Source of the DNA: a virus
Length of the DNA stretch: 38,691 bases
Virus record (IMG/VR): IMGVR_UViG_3300008627_000023
Coordinates: 1-38,691 of that record
Direction: 5' to 3' (one strand)
Position 1 is the first letter of the stretch; every line of letters starts with the position of its first letter. Made by a program: the position numbers and the translations under genes. Of this stretch, positions 7,259-14,532 are shown piece by piece. Under the pieces are notes generated by a model. That model had not been told where the DNA came from, did not search any database, and saw only the letters and a list, made by a program, of their open reading frames with translations.

Positions 7259-7279
7259 TTATATATACTTTATATATAA
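7259..7279 (+). repeat. Perfect AT-only inverted repeat at predicted mRNA 5' end
   Basis: TTATATATA and TATATATAA pair over 9 bp around a three-base CTT loop. It begins about three bases after the transcription start predicted from H2 and could cap the mRNA 5' end. Alternatively it may be part of an AT-rich promoter for the second phage RNA polymerase. Confidence 0.5.
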
Positions 7280-7306
7280 CTTTATATACATTAATAGGAG
7301 CAACAT

Positions 7307-7564
7307 ATGAAAATATGGAAACATTTAAGTAATTCAATTGTTAACGTTTTAGGTTTAGTAGATGAACTCACAGGTGAACAGGGTCTAAGAGCATCAACCA
7401 GAAATACAATGTCAATCATTAATGAGAGCCTTGAGCAATCATTAGTTATGAATAGAGTAGAGGCTAAGCAAGAATTAGCAGACTTCTTAATCGAGCATAA
7501 CGTATGTATTGATGACAACGGTAACATCACTGAAATCAATTCTAAGACTACAAAGAAAGCATAA
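7307..7564 (+). CDS. Small early protein, helical
   Basis: This is an 85-residue mostly helical, charged protein with no Cys-rich or membrane motif. I do not recognise it. It follows the H2 hairpin promoter with an AGGAG site and precedes a pseudoknot leader. Together with the 154-residue gene downstream it forms the second early unit, which ends at the terminator at 8190. The early position suggests action on the host or on early transcription, as an inference from location only. Confidence 0.78.
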   Translation: MKIWKHLSNSIVNVLGLVDELTGEQGLRASTRNTMSIINESLEQSLVMNRVEAKQELADFLIEHNVCIDDNGNITEINSKTTKKA

Positions 7565-7645
7565 CCCAATATCCTAAGCATGATTCAAAACTGCTCATTT
7601 CCTTTTTAACTAAAGGATAGTACCCAGAAAGTATTTAATAAAGAA

Positions 7646-7693
7646 TATTAGTTTTAACTACCTGCTAATACTCTTAATCTCAATATAGGTAGT
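7646..7693 (+). promoter_or_regulatory. H-type pseudoknot leader PK-A
   Basis: Stem 1 is TATTAG (7646-7651) with CTAATA (7665-7670). Stem 2 is ACTACCT (7657-7663), inside the loop of stem 1, with AGGTAGT (7687-7693). Loops are 5, 1 and 16 bases. A local hairpin TCCTTT/AAAGGA lies upstream near 7600-7618. The pseudoknot ends 22 bases before the ATG at 7716 and leaves the AAGGA site (7702-7706) free just downstream, so it could gate ribosome access. Confidence 0.65.
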
Positions 7694-7715
7694 AATTTCA
7701 TAAGGAAATAAAATC

Positions 7716-8180
7716 ATGGCTATAACATTAGTTGATAAGTCTGCAGAGACTAAAAACACTAAAAAGCAAAACAACCAAGAGTACTACAACATCTATTTAG
7801 ATGATGAAAGAAGTTGTGTTTTCACACCTAACAGTGAGGCAACAGCTAACGTACTTAATACAGACTTAGTACTTAAGATTATTACTAATAATCTAACTAA
7901 CGATGTATTGTTCACTACTACCAAGCCTAGGAAAGTTAATGGCAAGGTATATACTAACTTCCAAGTTAAAGTTAAACCTGTTAAAGGTGAGCACGCTGGT
8001 AAATACGTTGGTATGGGTTTTATCAATTACTATGATAATGAACTAACTGAAACTAGTTCTGAAGAGCAGAAAGCTCTAACAATTAGTAATATGATGACAG
8101 AGTTAGAGGCTGTTAAACCAGAACAGGTTGTTAAACATCTAACAACTGCAGATGCACAAGTACTTGTAGGTAACTTGTAA
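7716..8180 (+). CDS. Early protein, possible OB-fold/ssDNA-binding factor
   Basis: This is a 154-residue beta-rich protein. Residues 20-110 alternate strands with exposed Lys and aromatic residues, a pattern that can fit an OB-fold, and the C-terminal 40 residues are helical. It lies just before the RNA polymerase gene. N4 encodes an early ssDNA-binding protein (gp2) that brings RNA polymerase II to middle promoters, and this gene is a positional candidate, but I see no diagnostic motif. A pseudoknot leader precedes it and a terminator follows. Confidence 0.75.
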   Translation: MAITLVDKSAETKNTKKQNNQEYYNIYLDDERSCVFTPNSEATANVLNTDLVLKIITNNLTNDVLFTTTKPRKVNGKVYTNFQVKVKPVKGEHAGKYVGMGFINYYDNELTETSSEEQKALTISNMMTELEAVKPEQVVKHLTTADAQVLVGNL

Positions 8181-8189
8181 CATCTAATT

Positions 8190-8232
8190 AAGCCTTAAGA
8201 GTGTCATAGCTCTTAAGGTTTATATTTTTTTT
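8190..8232 (+). terminator. Intrinsic terminator before the RNA polymerase gene
   Basis: CCTTAAGAG (8193-8201) pairs with CTCTTAAGG (8210-8218), extended by about three weaker pairs, around an eight-base loop. Eight T follow at 8225-8232. It ends the second early unit, so partial read-through probably feeds the downstream RNA polymerase gene. Confidence 0.88.
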
Positions 8233-8256
8233 ATTAATTAACAAACAGAGGATAGT

Positions 8257-10032
8257 ATGGAAACTAATCAATTACAAACAGAACAACAATATAGCAAGCA
8301 ACAAACTCAAAGCATTATCTTAGAAGACCTTAACAGAGAATTACCAGTTAAGTTATACATGGATGTACTACAAGCAGTATCTAATTATAGAAGTGCTAAG
8401 TACTATGATTCTAAGAACCTACGTATTAAACACCTAAAGAAAACTAATAAAGTAGTTAATGCTATCTTTTATAACATTCTTAAGACTGATAGACAGCGTC
8501 CTATTCAAGACCCAGCTACTTCCATAGGCTTTGATGTAGGTATGAGAAATCCTGTTGATGCAGTTAAGACTGGTGCAGAGTTATTAGCAGTAACAGCTAA
8601 TACAGGCTTATTTGACATCCTGCTGTATACAGATGGTACAGAGGTTAAACCTAAATTGATAGTAGAAACTGATACTAGGCATAAACTAGATATGCTTCAG
8701 TTCTTACCGCCTATGAAAGAAGTACCTCAAGAATGGGTAGACAACAATACTGGTGGCTGGTTATTCGAACAAAAGAGTGTACTGCTTGGTAAGGGTAATC
8801 ACCATGAAGAACCTCAAGCCTTAGATGCTTTAAATAAATTACAGACAGTACCATGGGAGATAGACCCAGATGTGTTACTAAATGAAACTAATAGTAATAT
8901 TGCTATGGATCCTGATCAGTTCTTAACAATAGCATCAGAGTATATTGGTATGCCTTTCTACTTTGTATGGAGATTTGATAAGCGTGGGCGTAGTTACAGC
9001 AGTGGCTATGACCTTAATATTCAATCTAATGAATATGGTAAAGCTTTGTTATCTCTTCATAATAAAGAAGTTATTACTAAACTTGTTAACCTTAAGATAG
9101 CTATTGCTAATCATGCAGGACATGATAAGTTAACTTGGAGAGAACGTATACAGTGGTTTAATGCTCAGAATGATACCTTTGAAACTAAAGATTGGGATGA
9201 ACCTATCTTAGGTAGAAAGGCTATTAGAGCTTATCAAGATACCTTAGATGGTAAAGCTACAGGTTATACAATGTCCTTAGATGCTACAGCTAGTGGTTTA
9301 CAGGTTATGGCAGCGCTTACAGGCTGTAAGAAGACTGCTAAAGCTTGTAATATGGTTGATACAGGTAAACGTGAAGACCTTTACGAAATGGTAGCTGATG
9401 AAATGAATAAGCACTTAAATAATACTGTTGATAGAAAGTTAGTTAAGAAGCCTATCATGACTCATTACTATAATTCACAAGCTAATCCTGCTAATACCTT
9501 TACAGAGGAACAGTTAGAAGTATTCTATAAAGTATTAGATGATTCTTTTGAAGGTGCTGAAGCTATGATGTCTACTATCAATGACTTCTGGAACTACGAT
9601 GCTGATGTACATCAGTGGACTCTACCAGATGGGCATGTTGCTAAAGTTAAAGTTATGGAAATGACTGATACTCGTATTGAAGTAGATGAGTTAAACCATA
9701 GAACGTTTACTTATAGATACGCTAAGCAAACACCTAGTAATAACTATAGAAGCCTTGTAGCTAACATTGTTCACAGTGTTGATGGTTATATAGCTAGAGA
9801 AATGGTAAGACGTGCAGACTTTGAATTAGTACATATCCATGATTGCTTTGTATTCCACCCTAATTACTTAAGAACAGTAACAGGTATGTATAAAGAGATT
9901 ATGGCTGAAATAGCTAGAAGTAATCTATTGAGTGATATCCTTAGTGAGTTAAAAGGACATCATGTACCAGTTACTAAAGCGTCTAATGATTTAGATGTTG
10001 ATATTCTAAGTAGTCAATACATGTTAAGTTAA
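8257..10032 (+). CDS. T7-type single-subunit RNA polymerase (N4 RNAPII-like), one chain
   Basis: This is a DNA-directed RNA polymerase of 591 residues for middle genes. The active-site motifs are in order: DKRGRSYSSG (DxxGR, about 241-250), motif A DATASGLQVMAAL with its metal-binding Asp (about 343-355), motif B RKLVKKPIMTHYYNSQ with its conserved Lys and Tyr (about 392-407), and motif C HIHDCFVF (about 525-532). N4 makes this enzyme from two polypeptides, gp15 and gp16, of about 670 residues together. Here one continuous frame holds everything and is shorter, with a reduced N-terminal domain. It lies between two terminators, so its dosage depends on read-through from the unit before it. Confidence 0.93.
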   Translation: METNQLQTEQQYSKQQTQSIILEDLNRELPVKLYMDVLQAVSNYRSAKYYDSKNLRIKHLKKTNKVVNAIFYNILKTDRQRPIQDPATSIGFDVGMRNPVDAVKTGAELLAVTANTGLFDILLYTDGTEVKPKLIVETDTRHKLDMLQFLPPMKEVPQEWVDNNTGGWLFEQKSVLLGKGNHHEEPQALDALNKLQTVPWEIDPDVLLNETNSNIAMDPDQFLTIASEYIGMPFYFVWRFDKRGRSYSSGYDLNIQSNEYGKALLSLHNKEVITKLVNLKIAIANHAGHDKLTWRERIQWFNAQNDTFETKDWDEPILGRKAIRAYQDTLDGKATGYTMSLDATASGLQVMAALTGCKKTAKACNMVDTGKREDLYEMVADEMNKHLNNTVDRKLVKKPIMTHYYNSQANPANTFTEEQLEVFYKVLDDSFEGAEAMMSTINDFWNYDADVHQWTLPDGHVAKVKVMEMTDTRIEVDELNHRTFTYRYAKQTPSNNYRSLVANIVHSVDGYIAREMVRRADFELVHIHDCFVFHPNYLRTVTGMYKEIMAEIARSNLLSDILSELKGHHVPVTKASNDLDVDILSSQYMLS

Positions 10033-10035
10033 CAA

Positions 10036-10074
10036 AATCCCCTATGCCGTAAGGTATAGGGGGTTATTTTTTTT
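10036..10074 (+). terminator. Intrinsic terminator after RNA polymerase gene
   Basis: CCCCTATGCC (10039-10048) pairs with GGTATAGGGG (10053-10062) around a GTAA tetraloop (GNRA class). Three weaker base pairs extend the stem, and eight T follow at 10067-10074. It begins four bases after the stop codon. Confidence 0.93.
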
Positions 10075-10101
10075 ATTATGAGTTGGTGGTTGAAAGTACG
10101 A

Positions 10102-10118
10102 AGTGGACTCCGTCCACT
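10102..10118 (+). promoter_or_regulatory. Candidate vRNAP hairpin promoter H3
   Basis: AGTGGAC-TCC-GTCCACT is a perfect 7-bp stem with a TCC loop (GGA on the template, the loop I recall for N4 promoters). It lies 27 bases after the RNA polymerase terminator, with a predicted start near 10122, ahead of the small gene at 10146. It would restart transcription of the accessory region. Confidence 0.65.
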
Positions 10119-10145
10119 AATGTGAATTAATAAAAAGGAAATGAA

Positions 10146-10274
10146 ATGCAACAATTAATTATTTTTAAACAAGACTTTATAGGGGATTGTTGGGTACAAC
10201 TATGCCAACATTTAGATATCCCATTTGAAGCTAAAAAAGCAACAATTTACTTTACTTCTGTAGATTTCGAATAA
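10146..10274 (+). CDS. Small protein of 42 residues, unknown function
   Basis: The frame begins MQQLIIFKQDF and ends SVDFE. It is preceded by AAGGA and placed 28 bases after the H3 hairpin. It has two Cys and a mixed hydrophobic-acidic composition but no motif I recognise. It is supported as a gene by promoter and ribosome site placement rather than by family. Confidence 0.6.
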   Translation: MQQLIIFKQDFIGDCWVQLCQHLDIPFEAKKATIYFTSVDFE

Positions 10275-10303
10275 TTGTTAGACGAAAGACTAACTGCTAT
10301 AAT
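10275..10303 (+). promoter_or_regulatory. Sigma70-type promoter with a dyad in the spacer
   Basis: TTGTTA (10275-10280), 17 bases, then TATAAT (10298-10303) with TGC directly before it (extended -10). Inside the box-to-box interval is an inverted repeat, GTTAGAC-GAAA-GACTAAC (10277-10294, one internal A-A mismatch), overlapping the -35 box like an operator. The predicted start, near 10310, gives a short leader for the gene at 10322. That gene has no clear ribosome site. Confidence 0.6.
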
Positions 10304-10321
10304 TAATATTGAAAACACACA

Positions 10322-10528
10322 ATGTCATCTAAACTTCACTACTCACACTTTGAAATTAAGCATTGTACCCATTTAGGATGTATAAATCATACTAGACAGG
10401 GGTGTAGACTTAATCTACTCTCTATTGAGAAATATGGGACTCTAGTAGAAGGATTACATAATCCTACAATGTGTCAGGCAAGAAGACAAAATGACTTACA
10501 TATGACTGAAAGGATGTTACATGAATAA
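10322..10528 (+). CDS. Small Cys/His-rich protein, probable zinc binder
   Basis: This 68-residue protein has a cluster of likely metal ligands at about 14-28 (HCTHLGCINHTRQGC), plus a Cys near residue 51. The spacing suggests a zinc knuckle or small zinc finger used for nucleic-acid or protein contact. I recognise no named family. It overlaps the helicase gene by eight bases, so the two are probably coupled. The ATG lacks a good Shine-Dalgarno site, consistent with a short transcript from the promoter at 10275. Confidence 0.7.
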   Translation: MSSKLHYSHFEIKHCTHLGCINHTRQGCRLNLLSIEKYGTLVEGLHNPTMCQARRQNDLHMTERMLHE

Positions 10529-11909
10529 TTTTGCATTTAATTTTGGCAGTTCTGCACCTGCTATAAACTTTACTCAAGAGCAGCAAGATATTATTAATAG
10601 TACGGAATCTGCGATTATTGTGAATGCTGTAGCAGGATCAGGAAAGACTTCTGTACTTATGCAATTAGCTAATACAACTAGTAATGGGCTATATTTAGCG
10701 TTTAATAAGGCAATTGTAAATGATGTAGTTGATAAGTTACCTATGGGTTGGAGTTGTAAGACTTTCAACTCACTAGGCCTTTCTATGTTGAAACACCACA
10801 GTAAATTTAAATCTAGTAAAGTAAATTTTAAAAAATATTCAAAGCTATTTAACTATGATGTAGCTGCAAATCTTGCACAAAAGCACATGACACTAGGAGG
10901 TAATGCCAGTGATAAATCATGGGAAGCAACGTGTGATAGATTTAATATTGCTTCTAATCTAATTGAAGATGCTAAAGTATTCCTGAAACAGGGATTAATG
11001 CACACTACTGAAATTAGTGGTGATGAAATGTTGGAATACCCTATGCGATTAGGAATGAAAACAGAAAAGTACGATATGGTACTTGTAGATGAGTGCCAGG
11101 ATTTAAATCCTCAACAAATTAAGTTCTTGAATTGTATACCAACAAACAAGATAGTATTTGTAGGAGATGCTCATCAAGCTATTTATGGATTTAGAGGTAG
11201 TGATCCTCATGCTATTGATCTAATTAAACAAGGATACAATCCTAAAGAATATCCTATGTATGAGAGTTTTAGATGTCCTCAGGAAATACTATCAATAGTA
11301 CATAGTAGAGTTCCTCATATCACTAGTCAAAAGACAGGAGGAGTATTACAGCAAAAATACGCACATAGTATACAATACCCTGATGACTGTTTTATTATTA
11401 GTAGAACTAATTCTTCACTGATTAAACTAGCTTACCAGTTTATCAAGAAAGATATTAAATTCTCAATTGGTAGAATGTTTATAGCTCAATTAGAGAAAGA
11501 ACTAAAGCCACTACTGAAGACAAATAGTCGTATTGACACATTAATTGATAACACAAAAGCACAGTATCATAAGATACTTCAGATTTATGAATCTAAGAAC
11601 TGGAACACTGCTGCATTAAATGACAGATACTCAGGTATTTTTGCTATCTTAGATAGATGCAACACAATTGCAGAAGTTAAAACTTTTATTAAATCTATGA
11701 AGTTACACGAAGATAGTGCAAGTAAGAGAAAGTTAATGACAATTCATGCAAGTAAGGGTTTAGAAACAGACACAGTATTCTTCATTAATCCTGATATTTG
11801 TGATTATCTAAAAACAAGAACAAATGTGGAATGGGAACAGCAACAGGAAGATAACTTATATTATGTAGCATGTACACGAGCACTGCAACAGTTAGTATTA
11901 GTTAGATGA
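10521..11909 (+). CDS. UvrD/Rep-family SF1 DNA helicase
   Basis: This is a 462-residue superfamily 1A helicase. A Q-motif-like NFTQEQQDII lies at about 17-26 and Walker A AVAGSGKTS at about 36-44. Walker B VLVDECQDLNPQQ (about 187-199) has DECQ in place of the usual DExQ. Motif III is GDAHQAIYGFRG (about 215-226). Motif V/VI elements are MTIHASKGLE (about 407-416) and YYVACTRA (about 447-454). It is compact compared with the roughly 700 residues of UvrD, with short accessory subdomains. The likely role is strand separation during phage DNA replication or recombination. Confidence 0.93.
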   Translation: MNNFAFNFGSSAPAINFTQEQQDIINSTESAIIVNAVAGSGKTSVLMQLANTTSNGLYLAFNKAIVNDVVDKLPMGWSCKTFNSLGLSMLKHHSKFKSSKVNFKKYSKLFNYDVAANLAQKHMTLGGNASDKSWEATCDRFNIASNLIEDAKVFLKQGLMHTTEISGDEMLEYPMRLGMKTEKYDMVLVDECQDLNPQQIKFLNCIPTNKIVFVGDAHQAIYGFRGSDPHAIDLIKQGYNPKEYPMYESFRCPQEILSIVHSRVPHITSQKTGGVLQQKYAHSIQYPDDCFIISRTNSSLIKLAYQFIKKDIKFSIGRMFIAQLEKELKPLLKTNSRIDTLIDNTKAQYHKILQIYESKNWNTAALNDRYSGIFAILDRCNTIAEVKTFIKSMKLHEDSASKRKLMTIHASKGLETDTVFFINPDICDYLKTRTNVEWEQQQEDNLYYVACTRALQQLVLVR

Positions 11910-12157
11910 ATGCTATTGATATATTTGATATTGTTCCTGGAATGGGATTACTAATTCCCACTGATAGAGGGAAATGTGAATTTACAAAGCATATAGTGGT
12001 TAGCACTTCAAAAGGGCACCCAGGTTCACGTAAGGTATATTGTAATCATGGTTTTGAATTTGGAGAAGAACACACTTTTTATCTAAATAACCAAGTGAAT
12101 CAAACCTTCTTACTTCTAGAACCAGAACACACAATTATAAACTTTGATGAGGACTAA
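11906..12157 (+). CDS. Small protein of unknown function
   Basis: This 83-residue protein overlaps the helicase stop by four bases (ATGA). It has a beta-rich appearance with GMGLLIP, a Cys-His pair near the middle (YCNHGFEFG) and an acidic tail. I do not recognise it. Tight coupling to the helicase suggests shared expression rather than proven shared function. Confidence 0.7.
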   Translation: MNAIDIFDIVPGMGLLIPTDRGKCEFTKHIVVSTSKGHPGSRKVYCNHGFEFGEEHTFYLNNQVNQTFLLLEPEHTIINFDED

Positions 12158-12159
12158 CT

Positions 12160-12441
12160 ATGCAAATTGAAATATGGCAACTAGCTATCATAACTTCTAT
12201 TATAGGTACAGTAGCATTCCTGCAAGGAATGCGACATATAGGAAAGAAAATTAATAGGATAGGTATTGCTGTAAGTAAACAACAAGTAGATACAGCATAC
12301 TCAGCAGGATTTGAAGATGGTAGAACACAACCTGAATGTTTTAATTCTATAACACCAGATAATGGTGGGGAATGTTATGCTTCAGAATGTACACATCATT
12401 GTAAAACAGAGCCTTTATGTGGTTCACAACATAGGAATTAA
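12160..12441 (+). CDS. Small membrane-anchored Cys-rich protein
   Basis: This is a 93-residue protein. Residues 6-24 form one hydrophobic segment (IWQLAIITSIIGTVAFLQG), followed by a basic patch, which predicts an N-terminal membrane anchor with the rest in the cytoplasm. The C-terminal third has five Cys and several His (ECYASECTHHC and PLCGSQH), a likely metal site. The combination hints at an inner-membrane factor, but no family is recognised. A two-base gap separates it from the preceding gene. Confidence 0.68.
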   Translation: MQIEIWQLAIITSIIGTVAFLQGMRHIGKKINRIGIAVSKQQVDTAYSAGFEDGRTQPECFNSITPDNGGECYASECTHHCKTEPLCGSQHRN

Positions 12442-12444
12442 CTA

Positions 12445-12636
12445 ATGTTAAATTATTCATTTATTTATGACAATATGATTGAACATAAACGTAAGTGTCA
12501 TGCATGTAAAACAGACACCCTTAAAAAAACTAAAGAAACAGAAGGTGATGGTATTAAAGCACCTTCATATATTATTTATGAGTGTCAGGAGTGTGGGCTA
12601 ACTCATAAGCGTATTACTAAAAACTTTAGAGATTAG
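12445..12636 (+). CDS. Small zinc-ribbon protein
   Basis: This is a 63-residue protein with two CxxC knuckles, CHACKTD (about 18-24) and CQECGLTH (about 48-55), the arrangement of a zinc ribbon. The intervening loop is basic and polar. Such proteins usually bind nucleic acid or polymerase subunits, and the exact partner is unknown. It sits between two small genes with gaps of 2-3 bases in one transcription unit. Confidence 0.75.
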   Translation: MLNYSFIYDNMIEHKRKCHACKTDTLKKTKETEGDGIKAPSYIIYECQECGLTHKRITKNFRD

Positions 12637-12638
12637 AA

Positions 12639-12995
12639 ATGGGTTATAGAAGTGCAGTATGGTTAGTAGTTCCTAATGGGTATACTAAAGAATTTGAAAA
12701 CTTACTAAAAGATGAATGGTGGGATTCTAAATACCCTACTGACCTATTTCCTGAGAGTACTCATACTACATACTTACTAGAAGATTGGAAATGGTATGAC
12801 AGTTACACAGATGTACAGAAAATTACTGGTTTCTTACAAGACAGAAACACAATGGCTGAAATATTAGATCCTGACGGTCTAACACACACAAGTGCTATTG
12901 TAAGATTAGGTGAGGAATTTGGAGATTATGAAGACCATTTAGGTACAGCCTATGAATTTGAAATTTACCCTACACAAGGAATAGAAGGAGTTTAA
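12639..12995 (+). CDS. Phage protein of the MGYRS type
   Basis: This is a 118-residue acidic, aromatic-rich protein that starts MGYRSAVWLVV. From memory, a MGYRS opening followed by hydrophobic strands recurs in uncharacterised proteins of many phages, without a known function. The pattern of alternating strands and the EDWKWYD segment near residue 50 suggest an alpha/beta fold. It has no catalytic motif that I can name. It lies in an operon-like run of small genes. Confidence 0.7.
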   Translation: MGYRSAVWLVVPNGYTKEFENLLKDEWWDSKYPTDLFPESTHTTYLLEDWKWYDSYTDVQKITGFLQDRNTMAEILDPDGLTHTSAIVRLGEEFGDYEDHLGTAYEFEIYPTQGIEGV

Positions 12996-12997
12996 TT

Positions 12998-13162
12998 ATG
13001 GATACCTTTACTATATTTACACTGGTAATTGCTACAATTGGAGTAGTTATAATTAGTTATGGTCTTGTAATGGCTATTGAAATCAACAAAGATATTAATC
13101 GTAGAGTCATTAAACAAGACCCTGCAAATTTCACACACTTTAAAACTAAATTTGAAAAATAG
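12998..13162 (+). CDS. Small single-pass membrane protein
   Basis: This 54-residue frame starts at the ATG at 12998, with AGGAG eight bases upstream. Residues 4-26 are a single hydrophobic segment (FTIFTLVIATIGVVIISYG). A short charged C-terminus with INKDINRRVI follows, so the tail probably faces the cytoplasm. It may be a host-membrane-acting accessory protein. It is supported by the ribosome site, the membrane pattern and a snug fit between neighbours. Confidence 0.65.
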   Translation: MDTFTIFTLVIATIGVVIISYGLVMAIEINKDINRRVIKQDPANFTHFKTKFEK

Positions 13163-13171
13163 GAGAATATT

Positions 13172-13381
13172 ATGAGCAATGCCTTTAATGAATACATGTC
13201 ATATTGTAGTGACCAAGATAATGCTGGTTACTCAAATGTAAAAACAACTATAGACACATTACTTGAAGATTTAGATGGTCAACCTCCTGAAGAACAAGTA
13301 GGCTTTCGTAAATACGAAACTAAAACTAGAACACTTTCTGTAAAGCGTAATCGTGGAGACTACCAGTATGGGAAGAGTTAA
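13172..13381 (+). CDS. Small protein of unknown function
   Basis: This is a 69-residue hydrophilic protein, acidic in the middle and basic at the C-terminus (about 50-69, with several Lys and Arg). No motif is recognised. A clear AGGAG precedes the ATG. The end overlaps the next gene by 14 bases, which includes its likely ribosome site. Confidence 0.65.
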   Translation: MSNAFNEYMSYCSDQDNAGYSNVKTTIDTLLEDLDGQPPEEQVGFRKYETKTRTLSVKRNRGDYQYGKS

Positions 13382-13640
13382 ACAACAACTTATTGATGAG
13401 CAAGAGCATGATGAATTCATGCGTGACCAAGAACCTGATTTTGATGACTATGCTAAAGCTAAATTAGCTAAAGACAAGGATGACTATGAAGAATGGGCAA
13501 AAGTTGAAGAAGAAGGTGAATACTGCCAAGAGTGTTATCACATACAGAGGACTACTGATCCTTACGGGACTGGCGATAGTCCTACTGTTAGAGAATGCAC
13601 TGCTGATAACCCTATGGAATGTCCTGGAGTAGTTCAATGA
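13368..13640 (+). CDS. Acidic protein with C-terminal Cys cluster
   Basis: This 90-residue protein has a strongly charged helical N-terminal two-thirds (Asp, Glu and Lys). Its Cys-containing tail includes YCQECYH (about 52-58) and two further Cys about 20-30 residues later, an arrangement that could hold one zinc. The ATG at 13368 is preferred over the GTG at 13353 because GGAG lies nine bases before it. I do not recognise a family. Confidence 0.68.
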   Translation: MGRVKQQLIDEQEHDEFMRDQEPDFDDYAKAKLAKDKDDYEEWAKVEEEGEYCQECYHIQRTTDPYGTGDSPTVRECTADNPMECPGVVQ

Positions 13641-13819
13641 GTAACTTAAATGAAATACTAGATAAAGCTTTTAATGTAAGAGATCTATTACTAGAAATTG
13701 AAAATCCTAGTGAAGACTACATTACAGTTACAAGACTACTTAAAACTGTTGAAATGAATAGTAGAGAGCTGCTAGATATGCAAGATGCTATAATTGATTA
13801 CTTAGAAGAGAAACTATGA
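13637..13819 (+). CDS. Small helical protein
   Basis: This is a 60-residue, almost entirely helical acidic protein, with leucines in heptad-like spacing from about 12 to 58. It could form a coiled coil or a small helical bundle. The ATG at 13637 overlaps the preceding stop in an ATGA arrangement and has a GGAG upstream; an in-frame ATG at 13619 is less likely. The function is unknown. Confidence 0.66.
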   Translation: MSNLNEILDKAFNVRDLLLEIENPSEDYITVTRLLKTVEMNSRELLDMQDAIIDYLEEKL

Positions 13820-14001
13820 GCTATCCAGCAAACATACACCAAGCATTTACTGATGCCCAAGCTACTATTAAAAAGTTTCCTAAACATAAAGACAACATCG
13901 AAGATGCATTTGATTTAATGCTATCTGAAATTGAAGATGGTGAATCTGATGACTGGGAAATAGATAAATTTTATAACTACATGGTGGAGTTAACCTCATG
14001 A
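13816..14001 (+). CDS. Small acidic helical protein
   Basis: This 61-residue protein overlaps its neighbours on both sides by four bases in ATGA arrangements, a strong sign of coupled translation. It is acidic (a cluster of Asp and Glu at about 42-50) and helix-rich. No named family is recognised. Confidence 0.66.
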   Translation: MSYPANIHQAFTDAQATIKKFPKHKDNIEDAFDLMLSEIEDGESDDWEIDKFYNYMVELTS

Positions 14002-14222
14002 CTGAATCAGTTAAACAATATAACATCCCTAAAGGGGATAAAGTAGTAATGCGTGACTCTAATGATAATCCTACTAGCATGAAGTTCCTCGGTATGGATG
14101 GTGCTTATGGTCGTTGGAAGGTAGGTGAAGAAACTTTAATAGGTAACTACTATGGCTTATTTCATTACAACACCAGCCAGAAATACTGGTATTACGAACC
14201 AGAGGAGAGTAAAAATGAGTGA
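13998..14222 (+). CDS. Small protein of unknown function
   Basis: This 74-residue protein has beta-prone segments (GDKVVMRD, KFLGMDGAYGRWKVG) and an aromatic C-terminus (QKYWYYEPEE). It has a SH3-like or small barrel look, but this is only an impression. It overlaps both neighbours slightly and belongs to the same operon. Confidence 0.66.
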   Translation: MTESVKQYNIPKGDKVVMRDSNDNPTSMKFLGMDGAYGRWKVGEETLIGNYYGLFHYNTSQKYWYYEPEESKNE

Positions 14223-14529
14223 ATTTAATTTAGATGAATGGTCAGACATGAAGATTGACCAGTGGTTTTATGACAGACAGATTGCACAGAATGGTAATCC
14301 ATTAACACAATCTATTAAAACACTGGAAGAAACTACTGAATTAATTGATGCTATTAATCGTAACGATAGACACGCTATGATGGATGCAGTAGGAGATATC
14401 TATGTCACCCTTAGGGGAGTATGCTTAACAGCAGGTGTTGAATTTGATAACTGTGTACAACAAGCTTACGATGAAATTAAAGACCGTACAGGCTATCTTC
14501 GAGAAGATGGTATGTTTATTAAGGATTAG
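14215..14529 (+). CDS. MazG-like nucleotide pyrophosphohydrolase
   Basis: This 104-residue helical protein has the MazG-fold signature: LEETTELIDAI (about 38-48) with the ExxE acidic pair, then DAVGDIYVTLRG (about 59-70), and a closing DEIKDRTG helix near residue 90. The length fits small phage MazG-like proteins that hydrolyse (d)NTPs or (p)ppGpp-like nucleotides. The ATG at 14215 is used because GAGGAG precedes it; an upstream in-frame ATG lies inside the previous gene. Confidence 0.8.
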   Translation: MSEFNLDEWSDMKIDQWFYDRQIAQNGNPLTQSIKTLEETTELIDAINRNDRHAMMDAVGDIYVTLRGVCLTAGVEFDNCVQQAYDEIKDRTGYLREDGMFIKD

Positions 14530-14532
14530 ATT

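Noticed and set aside
14152-14214. Longer N-terminus for the MazG-like protein
   Set aside because: It would overlap the preceding gene by more than 60 bases. The ATG at 14215 has GAGGAG and begins where family similarity begins.
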